A stretch of DNA of 8,759 nucleotides from Deltaproteobacteria bacterium RBG_13_61_14 (lineage in GTDB: Bacteria > RBG-13-61-14), in assembly GCA_001797815.1 (NCBI GenBank), contig MGQK01000044.1:20782-29540 (forward strand), written 5' to 3'. Both the position numbers and the translations under genes were made by a program. Positions within the stretch are counted from its first letter, which is position 1; every line of letters begins with the position of its first letter. Shown here one piece after another: positions 1 through 5,621 of the stretch. Under the pieces are notes generated by a model. The model saw nothing but the letters and a program-made list of their open reading frames with translations. It searched no databases and was not told the DNA's origin.

Positions 1-477
1 GCCGAAGTTATACAGGAAGGGGTTGACCTCCGCCCCGATCAGCACCAGGAGATCCCGGCTCTGGTCGCGGAACGGGCGCAGGCGGTCGAAATAGACGTTG
101 TAGCCGACGCCCTTGCGCTCGATGCCGTTCACCGGGATGCGGGGGCCGTGCTTGATCTTGATCCCGCCCTCGCGGTGGTCGTTATAAGCCAGCACGGCGA
201 TGCCCTCCCGGCGGGCGAGCTCCAGGAGATCCTCGGGCGTGCGCACCCCGTCGCTGAAGGTGGTATGGTTGTGCATGGAGGCGCGGGCGATGGTCCATTC
301 GCCGTAGCGATAGATGGGGGTCCGTTCCTGTTCCCCGGCCGGACCGAGCGGAATGGCTTTCTGCCCGGTCAAGTAAATCAGGTTCGAGCAGCCGGCCACA
401 AACACGACCAGCAGCAGTGTGAGCATGAGCAAGCGGCGATGGCGGGATGCCCGACGCAGAGACGCCATTTGTTTCAT
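1..477 (-). CDS. PHP-domain metallohydrolase lipoprotein (CehA/McbA-like), partial
   Basis: The reading frame is open for 159 codons from ATG 477 to the left edge, so the C-terminal part is missing. A basic start (residues 1-15) and a hydrophobic stretch (16-28) end in the lipobox-like VAGC with Cys30, which predicts lipid anchoring after export. The PHP metal-binding motifs follow: HNHTTFSDG at 69-77 (motif I), NDH at 99-101 (motif II) and GAE at 149-151 (motif III). The PHP superfamily covers metal-dependent phosphoesterases and hydrolases. Exported single-domain members are often annotated CehA/McbA family, but the substrate cannot be told from this fragment. The start is supported by GGAGGG at 485-490, seven bases upstream; a second ATG at 468 has no better site. 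The gene lies about 100 bp downstream of a porin on the same strand, with a possible terminator between. The domain call is firm; the function is open. Confidence 0.87.
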   Translation of the reverse strand, partial: MKQMASLRRASRHRRLLMLTLLLVVFVAGCSNLIYLTGQKAIPLGPAGEQERTPIYRYGEWTIARASMHNHTTFSDGVRTPEDLLELARREGIAVLAYNDHREGGIKIKHGPRIPVNGIERKGVGYNVYFDRLRPFRDQSRDLLVLIGAEVNPFLYNFG

Positions 478-531
478 CCTTGATCCCTCCTCGATAGCTG
501 GGCGCTTTTTAAAGCGTAAGAAGCTCAGGCA

Positions 532-572
532 AGAAATAGAATAGCCCGCCCTTCAGTTTGGAGAAGGGTGGG
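532..572 (-). terminator. Possible intrinsic terminator after the first porin
   Basis: On the minus strand, CCC-A-CCCTTC pairs with GAAGGG-C-GGG (572-563 with 554-545): nine pairs and one mismatch, with an 8-nt loop. It begins two bases after the tandem stop codons of the porin gene. The following tract (CTATTCTATTTCT) is U-rich but interrupted, so termination may be partial and the PHP gene may receive read-through. Confidence 0.45.
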
Positions 573-576
573 TTCA

Positions 577-1719
577 TCACCACCAGAGCGTAATCCCGGC
601 CAGCAGCTCGTCGTTATGAGCGCGGTTCCCGCCCTGCTTCACCCAGACGCCGCTCTCATACTTAAAAATATAGTTGACCGAGGCGCGGGCATGGTCGTTG
701 ATCCCCAGGTTCAGGCCGACCGTGGTCCAGGCCAGCTCGTTGCGAGCGGTCCCGGTGTCCGGGTCCAGAAATTCATAGCGGCCCAGGAGCTCGATCCGCG
801 GGATCGGGACCACGCCCAGGTGGAGCAGGTAGCCCAGGCTCTTGACCAGGGTGCTGCCCCCACTTTCCGACTGATGGTGCAGATACTCCGCCCGCACCCG
901 GACCCGGTCCTGGGCCAGGTTCCCGGCCAAGCCGAAATCAAAGCTGGAATGATGAACGTTGTTGCCGCCCACACTGAGCGGGTTGTCGGTGGTGTTGGTG
1001 AGGGTCTGACCCGAAGGCAGGGTCACCGATTCCCCCGGCGCCAGCGTCACCTCGTCCACGTGGAAGTCGCCCGCGTAGTAGCCCGCCACCAGGCGCGAGT
1101 GTTCGCGGAGGCGGGCCTCCAGGGAGATCAGGTAGTCCTTCTTGTCATCGTTGTCGCTGAAGTTGTCGGGCCGGTCAAGGCCGTTGAACACGCCGGCGTG
1201 CAAGTCCACGCTGCCGCCGAAATGGAAGGCGAGGTCCGCCCCGGTCTGGCGGCCGGGGTTGAAGGTGGCGGTCTGGGGGTCCACCATCAGGGGATAGCGC
1301 AGGGTGTCCAGGTTGTGAATGTCGGCCGGAAGGTAAAGCGTCCAGGCGGGCAGGAACCGGCCCGCGGAGACGGTGAGGAAGGAGAGGGGCTTGAGGTCAA
1401 TTTTCGCGTCGAGCAGGATCGGGATATCCGAGGTGCTGCTATCCAGCTCGCCCCGCAGATAAAAGCCGGCGTAACGGCCGAGCTCTCCGGAGAGCGCGAG
1501 GCGGGGATAGCGAACCTGGAAATCTTCGACTTGGGGCTGGCCGTTGTCCCGGTCCTCTTGGATCATGTCAAAGACGAACTGAACTTCGCCGTTCAGCGAT
1601 ACCCGGCCGGTTTCAACCCTGACCTGCGCCCCTCCCGGAGGCGGGAGGATTAGTCCGTAACTAAAAAGCGCAAGAAAAAATGAGGCGAAAACGCTTCCCG
1701 CTTTCTTCATCGCAACCAT
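577..1719 (-). CDS. Outer-membrane porin, Porin_O_P (OprO/OprP-like) family
   Basis: The 380-residue protein has a signal peptide (residues 1 to about 31: MKK-type basic start, hydrophobic core, likely cleavage near GGA-Q). The remainder has the alternating pattern of a beta barrel and ends in an aromatic residue (ITLWW), the usual outer-membrane assembly signal. It aligns by eye with the next porin around QVEDF (63-67), a GEL segment (78-80), AKIDLK (105-110) and LTVSAGRFLP (115-124), so the two are paralogues. The family includes phosphate- and polyphosphate-selective porins, but the specificity is unknown here. Two starts are possible: ATG 1719, with GGGA just upstream, and ATG 1710, which begins the typical MKK signal peptide. 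Tandem TGA stops close the gene. It seems to be transcribed on its own, because a terminator precedes it and a hairpin follows it. Confidence 0.83.
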   Translation of the reverse strand: MVAMKKAGSVFASFFLALFSYGLILPPPGGAQVRVETGRVSLNGEVQFVFDMIQEDRDNGQPQVEDFQVRYPRLALSGELGRYAGFYLRGELDSSTSDIPILLDAKIDLKPLSFLTVSAGRFLPAWTLYLPADIHNLDTLRYPLMVDPQTATFNPGRQTGADLAFHFGGSVDLHAGVFNGLDRPDNFSDNDDKKDYLISLEARLREHSRLVAGYYAGDFHVDEVTLAPGESVTLPSGQTLTNTTDNPLSVGGNNVHHSSFDFGLAGNLAQDRVRVRAEYLHHQSESGGSTLVKSLGYLLHLGVVPIPRIELLGRYEFLDPDTGTARNELAWTTVGLNLGINDHARASVNYIFKYESGVWVKQGGNRAHNDELLAGITLWW

Positions 1720-1751
1720 TTTCCCGTCACGGCCAACGCAAACCTCGAGCC

Positions 1752-1780
1752 AGTCTAGCGGATTTAGATCTTTTACGCAA
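1752..1780 (-). promoter_or_regulatory. Candidate promoter for the first porin
   Basis: On the minus strand, TTGCGT (1780-1775) and TAGACT (1757-1752) are 17 bp apart and would start transcription some 25 nt before the porin start codon. Both boxes match the sigma70 consensus only partly (3/6 and 4/6). A second candidate lies further up: TTGTAT (1874-1869) and TACAAT (1850-1845), 18 bp apart. Confidence 0.3.
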
Positions 1781-1880
1781 ACAGATAGAAGACTCGGACT
1801 TCCAGAGGGAGTTCCCGCGGATGCAGCAAGGATTCCGGTTGTTAATTGTAATGCCTCAGAAGGTTGTCATACAAATCCAT

Positions 1881-1944
1881 CGGGCACGAATCCAATCGCG
1901 CCCTACGATTTCCCTTAGGTAGGGCAGGCTTGGATACCTGCCCG
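1881..1944. repeat. 64-nt imperfect palindrome between porin genes (REP-like)
   Basis: The arms at 1881-1906 and 1919-1944 are complementary at 21 of 26 positions, around a 12-nt centre. Contained pairs are CGGGCA with TGCCCG at the ends and CCCTAC with GTAGGG at the inner edge. The right arm can also fold alone: GGGCAGG (1922-1928) with CCTGCCC (1937-1943). It lies after the terminator of the upstream porin and before the promoter candidates of the downstream one, a typical place for a dispersed palindromic repeat. Only one copy is present in this window. Confidence 0.6.
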
Positions 1945-2003
1945 AATCTGAAGGCTCGTATGATAACCTCATGTGACATTACAGTTAATGAATTGCGTTC
2001 ACG

Positions 2004-2032
2004 AAAAAGGAGGGGGCTATTTAGCCCCCTCC
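2004..2032 (-). terminator. Intrinsic terminator of the second porin gene
   Basis: On the minus strand, GGAGGGGGCTA pairs perfectly with TAGCCCCCTCC (2032-2022 with 2019-2009; the innermost pairs may open to give a 4-nt loop). The run TTTTT (2008-2004) follows directly. The hairpin begins about 45 nt after the porin stop codon. A second, smaller hairpin (TCGACTC with GAGTCGA, 2049-2068) lies between the stop and the terminator. Confidence 0.9.
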
Positions 2033-2077
2033 TCCGGACCAATTTTTCTCGACTCGTGAGGGAGTCGAAGTTCTGGC

Positions 2078-3211
2078 TTAGAGGTCCACCTCCACCAGGA
2101 AGTTGAGCTCGTTGTCATTCCATTCGAGTTCGTCGTGATCTTTCCAGATGTGCTGGACGGCAATGGCCGCATTCTTGTTGAGAATATAGTAGTTAGCGCC
2201 GAGAGTGATCCAGGTCTCCTCATCGTTGGAGAAGCTGTCCCGGCGGAGGTCCTCGCCATCCATCGCTTCATAACGGAACACCAGCTCAAACGCGTTGACC
2301 GGGCTGACCCCAAGCTGGGCATACCAATCGTTCTGCTGAAGGTTGTCTGAGCCGGTGTCCAGGAAATCGATGTTGTTTTCCAGATACTCGGCCAGGATAT
2401 GGAATTTTTCGTGGTTGTAACCCACGTAGGCGCCGTAGATGTTGATGTGGGCGTCGTCGGTGCCGAACTGGTAGTGTTCCACATTGGCATATTCATCCCA
2501 CCAGTGAATCCCGGCCTCGAAGCCGCTAATGTTGACCGCGCCTTTGGCCAGGAAGGCCTTGCTGTTGTCCAGCTCCATGAAGTTGTTGGCGCCGGCCATG
2601 TTCAGGATCGGAGGATTACCTGGGATCAGCTGGGGTTCGAGGCCGTTGAAATAGCCCAGCGACACGTGCGCCGTCTTATTGCCAATCGAGGACTGGACAC
2701 CGGTTTGCCAGAAGGGGACCAGGAAGGCGAAGGTGTTCTCCGGAGCGCCGTAGGGGAAAGTCATGGCGGCCATGGGCAAGTAAATGGTGTGAACCCGGCT
2801 CAGGATGTGATACTGGAAGGCCTTGCCCTGGTCGGGAATGAACCGGCCCACGGTCAGGGTGGTCATGGGGATGAGCTTGAGATCAATCTTGGCGGTCAGG
2901 ATCTCCGGCTCCGCGGTCCACATGGAGGTCAGCTCCCAGGCCACCTTGTCCGACAGCTCGCCGCCCAAGGAAAGGATGGTATCCCGGATAATGAAATCCT
3001 CCACCTGGGGGCTCCCGACTTTGGCAATGACAACTTCTCCAATAACCGGATCCCAAACCAGGCCCTCCGCATCATCATCCTCGGCAATGTAGCGACCGAG
3101 GAAGTCAATGTTGATATGCACCGTAATCTTGCCCGCCCCGGCTTCCACCTGTGCCATCACCGGCAGGGCAAAAAGCCCGAAAACCAGCGCCACGATCAAA
3201 ATCTTCTTCAT
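2078..3211 (-). CDS. Outer-membrane porin, acidic paralogue in the Porin_O_P family
   Basis: The 377-residue protein has a clean signal peptide (MKKILIVALVFGLFALPVMA, cut before Q21). The rest shows a barrel-like alternation of polar and hydrophobic residues. Shared landmarks with the neighbouring porin are QVEDF (69-73), GEL (84-86), AKIDLK (107-112), LTVGRFIP (119-126) and YFNG (187-190). The start at ATG 3211 is certain: AGGAGG (3218-3223) lies six bases upstream. The mature part is strongly acidic, about 53 Asp/Glu against 19 Lys/Arg by my hand count, including EDDD at 44-47. That argues against the lysine- and arginine-rich phosphate pore that gives the family its name. The C-terminus is VEVDL, not the usual terminal aromatic residue. 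The gene has its own leader and a strong terminator, so it is likely monocistronic. Substrate is unknown. Confidence 0.84.
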   Translation of the reverse strand: MKKILIVALVFGLFALPVMAQVEAGAGKITVHINIDFLGRYIAEDDDAEGLVWDPVIGEVVIAKVGSPQVEDFIIRDTILSLGGELSDKVAWELTSMWTAEPEILTAKIDLKLIPMTTLTVGRFIPDQGKAFQYHILSRVHTIYLPMAAMTFPYGAPENTFAFLVPFWQTGVQSSIGNKTAHVSLGYFNGLEPQLIPGNPPILNMAGANNFMELDNSKAFLAKGAVNISGFEAGIHWWDEYANVEHYQFGTDDAHINIYGAYVGYNHEKFHILAEYLENNIDFLDTGSDNLQQNDWYAQLGVSPVNAFELVFRYEAMDGEDLRRDSFSNDEETWITLGANYYILNKNAAIAVQHIWKDHDELEWNDNELNFLVEVDL

Positions 3212-3248
3212 CTCCTGCCTCCTTCATCCATCATTTGGTTCATCCGAA

Positions 3249-3273
3249 ATTCAAGGAATCGGATTCCTTCAAT
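3249..3273. promoter_or_regulatory. 25-nt palindrome in the porin leader, possible operator
   Basis: AAGGAATC (3253-3260) and GATTCCTT (3262-3269) form perfect 8-nt arms around a single G. ATT and AAT extend the symmetry beyond one C-C mismatch, giving 11 of 12 matched positions per arm. It lies about 38 nt upstream of the porin start codon. It may be a repressor site or a leader hairpin. No U-run follows on either strand, so it is not an intrinsic terminator. Confidence 0.45.
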
Positions 3274-3343
3274 GAACACCGCTGCCTCATTTTCCACCCG
3301 TTATTCGCTCGCGTTTTCTCTTGCCCCCGGGCCGCGAAGACCT

Positions 3344-3372
3344 TTTTTAACCTTAAATGCCTCCCCAGGCAA
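3344..3372 (-). promoter_or_regulatory. Candidate promoter for the second porin
   Basis: On the minus strand, TTGCCT (3372-3367) and TAAAAA (3349-3344) are 17 bp apart. Each matches the sigma70 consensus at 4 of 6 positions. Transcription would begin about 125 nt before the start codon, so the palindrome at 3249-3273 would lie in the leader. Confidence 0.35.
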
Positions 3373-3476
3373 GAGAACCCATGCCCTTTATGCCTCGATT
3401 TATCTGCCTCCGCAGGTTCCGGGGAGCGGCCGCTAACCTTCAGGGTATCCCACCACTCCCTCGTCCTTTTCACCTC

Positions 3477-3492
3477 CCAGGTTCGAACCTGG
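3477..3492. promoter_or_regulatory. Perfect 16-bp palindrome, possible regulator site
   Basis: CCAGGTTCGAACCTGG is fully self-complementary. Its centre lies about 115 bp upstream of the -35 candidate of the second porin. It looks like the T-arm of a tRNA, but no tRNA surrounds it. A dimeric regulator site is one reading; chance is another. Confidence 0.3.
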
Positions 3493-3683
3493 ACAACCCT
3501 CCTCATCTCAGAACCTGCCGGTCGAGCAGTGAATCGTCTCGTCAGACTTCAAAGAACTTTTGGCTGGCGCGTGCTGAAAGTAAAAAGATAGTTTACTCCT
3601 CTTACTTCCTCGAAGCAAGCCAAGCCAATAATACTTTTTTTAAGCAGTTAAGTTTATCAAATTATGCCCAATAAATATTAGGA

Positions 3684-3705
3684 TTTGATTATAATTTGAT
3701 TATAA
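3684..3705. repeat. Tandem 11-bp repeat (two copies) in an AT-rich block
   Basis: TTTGATTATAA occurs twice, head to tail, just beyond the stop of the histidine kinase. Each copy, with the next base, contains TATAAT, so either strand can show a -10-like hexamer. I found no -35 partner and no plus-strand gene to serve. The 11-bp period is about one helical turn. Confidence 0.5.
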
Positions 3706-3732
3706 TTTTCTAAATAATAATTTACGATCCTG

Positions 3733-4833
3733 CTACTGAGTGAGAACCCGGGAAGTCGCCCGCGCGGAAGGCCGCAAGGGAAGAGAGATGAAAAAGGTGG
3801 TGCCGCTGTCCGGTCCCACCTGGCTCTCCACCCAGATCTTGCCGCCATGGGCCTGCACGATATGTTGGCAGATGGCCAGGCCCAGACCGTAGCCTTGATG
3901 GTTGCCGGGTTGAGCGCCGCGGTAAAACGGCTCGAAGATATGGGGCAGGTCCTTATCCTCGATGCCCACCCCGGTATCGCGCACGATGATCCGGGCCACG
4001 TTTTCGTCCTGGAACTGGGACAAGTCCACTTTGCCTCCGGCCGGGGTGTAATGCAAGGCGTTCTCCACCAGGTTGGTCAGCACCTGCCGGAGCCGGTCGC
4101 GGTCGCCTTCGATCTCCACCTCGCCTTCCAGGAACAGGGAAAGGGTGACGCCTTTGGCCGAGGCCGCTTCCTGGTATTGTCGCCGCACTTCCCGCAGCAG
4201 CATATCCAGGTGCACTGCTTTCACCCGCAGGCTCAGGTCGCCGCGATGGCCCCGCGACAGGGTCAGCAAATCCTCGACCAACTTCCCGATCCGCTCCACT
4301 TCCTCCAGGTTGCTCTCCAAAACCTCCCGATACGACTTGGCCGTCCGCTCCTGCATCAGCGCCACCTCGGTATCGCCCCGGATAATGGTCAGCGGCGTCC
4401 GAATATCATGGGTGATGCTCCCCACAAACCGCCGCTGCCGCTCCATCGCCTCTTCCACCTGGTCCAGAAGATGGTTGAGGGACGCAAACACCCGGCCCGG
4501 TTCGTCATCGGCCTCGGGATAGAACAGCCGCTCGGAAAGCTTATCCTCGCTCAATTCCTGAAGCGCGGCCTGGGCGAGATGGAGCGGCTGCGTCGCATAG
4601 TGCGCCAACCGCCAGGATCCGAGAAGCGCCAGGGCCAAGACCGCGGTCCACCACCCGATCGTCAAGGGCGCCGGCCACGGCCCCCCTGAAAAAAAACCGC
4701 CTACCAGCAAGGCTTCGGCGGCGAAAAGACAGGCAATGCCCAGGCCCAGGCGAAACTTTAGGCTTCTAGTCCTCCTCGGCCGATTTCTCCCGAGCCCGTT
4801 TTCCGGCGCGATCCTTGTTCTTGGGTCGGCCAC
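3733..4833 (-). CDS. Sensor histidine kinase with two membrane helices and almost no periplasmic loop
   Basis: The 366-residue kinase should phosphorylate itself and then the regulator encoded just upstream. Two membrane helices (about 28-48 and 57-79) are joined by only about eight residues. A HAMP-like linker follows (about 80-130), then HisKA with the H-box SITHDIRTPL and phospho-acceptor His142. The ATPase domain carries N-box NLVENALHYTP (Asn254, Asn258), G1 DTGVGI (286-291), F-box IFEPFY (299-304) and G2 GYGLGLAI (314-321). All catalytic motifs are intact. The start is GTG 4833, with AAGGAG (4841-4846) seven bases upstream, both lying inside the end of the regulator gene. The 68-nt out-of-frame overlap implies translational coupling. 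The signal is unknown: unlike CusS or PcoS there is no periplasmic sensor domain. Confidence 0.92.
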   Translation of the reverse strand: MADPRTRIAPENGLGRNRPRRTRSLKFRLGLGIACLFAAEALLVGGFFSGGPWPAPLTIGWWTAVLALALLGSWRLAHYATQPLHLAQAALQELSEDKLSERLFYPEADDEPGRVFASLNHLLDQVEEAMERQRRFVGSITHDIRTPLTIIRGDTEVALMQERTAKSYREVLESNLEEVERIGKLVEDLLTLSRGHRGDLSLRVKAVHLDMLLREVRRQYQEAASAKGVTLSLFLEGEVEIEGDRDRLRQVLTNLVENALHYTPAGGKVDLSQFQDENVARIIVRDTGVGIEDKDLPHIFEPFYRGAQPGNHQGYGLGLAICQHIVQAHGGKIWVESQVGPDSGTTFFISLPLRPSARATSRVLTQ

Positions 4834-5539
4834 CCAGCTTCTCCTTATCCTCCAATTCCTCTTCCGGCGTTTTCACCTTCATGATGTAGCCTACCCCGCG
4901 CACGGTGTGGATCAGCTTGGGCTCAAAGTCCCGGTCCACCTTGTTGCGCAGGTAGTTGATATACACGTCAATCACGTTGGAGAAAGTGTCAAAGGTGTAA
5001 TCCCACACGTGCTCGGAAAGCATGGTGCGGGTCAGCACCTTGTTCGGGTTCATCATGAAGTATTCCAGCAAGGAATATTCCTTGCCGGTGAGCTTGATCT
5101 CCTTGCCCGACCGGGTCACCTCGTGGGTCACGGTGTCCATGACCAGGTCGGCGACCTGGAGCTTGATCGGGGTCATGGTCTCGCCCCGTCGCAGCAAAGC
5201 CCGGACCCGGGCTAAAAGCTCCGAAAAAGCGAACGGCTTGGTCAGGTAATCATCGGCGCCGGTATCCAGCCCGGTCACCTTGTCCTCCACCGTGTCCCGT
5301 GCCGAGAGGATCAGGATGGGAAGGTTGATCTTCTGGTCCCGAAGCTCTTTGCAGACCTCCAGCCCGCTCTTGCGCGGCAAGATCAGGTCGAGAACGATCA
5401 AATCATAGTCATCGCTCTCCGCCATGTAGGCGCCTTCTATCCCGTCCGCGGCAATATCCACGGAGTAACCGGCTTCTTCCAGGCCGCGCTTGATGAAGCT
5501 CGCCACCTTTTTTTCGTCTTCGACCACTAATATCCGCAT
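4766..5539 (-). CDS. OmpR-family response regulator, CusR/CopR-like
   Basis: The 257-residue protein has a receiver domain (1 to about 118) and an OmpR-type winged-helix DNA-binding domain (about 126-222). The receiver has the acidic pair Glu7/Asp8, phosphorylation site Asp51 (VLDLILP), Ser79 and Lys101 (TKPF). The second domain ends in the hallmark IHTVRGVGYIM (210-220). By memory the sequence is close to CusR/CopR-type regulators around KPFAFSELLARVRALLRRG and FEPKLIHTVRGVGY, so metal or envelope control is plausible but not shown. After Lys221 comes a highly charged tail of about 36 residues, rich in Lys, Arg and Glu, which most OmpR proteins lack and which coincides with the overlap with the kinase gene. 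The start is ATG 5539, with AAGGGG-like bases seven nucleotides upstream. It is the first gene of a regulator-kinase operon. Confidence 0.93.
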   Translation of the reverse strand: MRILVVEDEKKVASFIKRGLEEAGYSVDIAADGIEGAYMAESDDYDLIVLDLILPRKSGLEVCKELRDQKINLPILILSARDTVEDKVTGLDTGADDYLTKPFAFSELLARVRALLRRGETMTPIKLQVADLVMDTVTHEVTRSGKEIKLTGKEYSLLEYFMMNPNKVLTRTMLSEHVWDYTFDTFSNVIDVYINYLRNKVDRDFEPKLIHTVRGVGYIMKVKTPEEELEDKEKLGGRPKNKDRAGKRAREKSAEED

Positions 5540-5550
5540 GGTTCTACCCC

Positions 5551-5607
5551 TTAATTAACGGATTTTAATCTACCCGAACATTTTAATAATGTCAAGTCTT
5601 TAATTAA
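5551..5607. repeat. Two TTAATTAA motifs flanking the regulator promoter
   Basis: TTAATTAA occurs at 5551-5558 and 5600-5607, 49 bp centre to centre. The promoter boxes lie between them. An all-AT palindrome twice in 57 bp is notable beside GC-rich genes. The motifs could be binding sites for the regulator or another protein, or simply reflect an AT-rich promoter. A further small palindrome, AAAACC-T-GGTTTT, lies at 5606-5618. Confidence 0.4.
5567..5595 (-). promoter_or_regulatory. Sigma70-like promoter of the two-component operon
   Basis: On the minus strand, a perfect -35 box TTGACA (5595-5590) is followed after 17 bp by TAGATT (5572-5567), which matches the -10 consensus at 4 of 6 positions. 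The spacing is ideal and the predicted transcript begins about 20 nt before the regulator start codon. The upstream flank is AT-rich. Confidence 0.7.
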
Positions 5608-5621
5608 AACCTGGTTTTCTT

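Larger units (their letters stand above)
3212..3732. other. Long intergenic region without a convincing gene
   Basis: This stretch separates the second porin start from the histidine kinase stop; both genes are on the minus strand. Open frames within it give low-complexity or unrecognisable proteins without good ribosome sites. The half nearest the porin is of mixed composition and holds its ribosome site, two palindromes (3249-3273 and 3477-3492) and a promoter candidate. About 3580-3725 is very AT-rich, unlike the GC-rich genes around it. No GC-rich terminator hairpin is visible after the kinase gene. Confidence 0.6.

Noticed and set aside
568-1653. Long plus-strand open frame opposite the first porin
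   Set aside because: It is antisense to a porin with signal peptide and family motifs; its translation has no recognisable domain and reflects GC-rich codon use on the other strand.
2399-3436. Long plus-strand open frame opposite the second porin
   Set aside because: It is antisense to a well-supported gene with a strong ribosome site, and the product shows no domain.
3470-3500. tRNA-like T-arm (GGTTCGAACCT)
   Set aside because: The loop is the wrong size and no matching acceptor stem, anticodon arm or D-arm is present at the right distance on either strand.
3240-3506. Minus-strand 88-codon frame in the intergenic gap
   Set aside because: No good ribosome site, no domain, and it includes the operator-like palindromes; more likely leader DNA.
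3600-3660. Possible sigma54 promoter on the minus strand (TTGGCTTGGCTTGC)
   Set aside because: The GG to GC offset is 10, not the required 12, so it does not fit the -24/-12 pattern.
3151-3674. Plus-strand frames of 105-146 codons across the porin start and the gap
   Set aside because: They begin inside or beside the porin signal sequence, have no family similarity that I can see, and lack ribosome sites.
3690-3706. Two perfect TATAAT boxes on the plus strand
   Set aside because: They come from the tandem 11-mer; there is no -35 partner and no plus-strand gene downstream.
3847-4689. Plus-strand open frame opposite the histidine kinase
   Set aside because: All kinase motifs are intact on the minus strand; the opposite translation is compositionally odd and unrecognisable.
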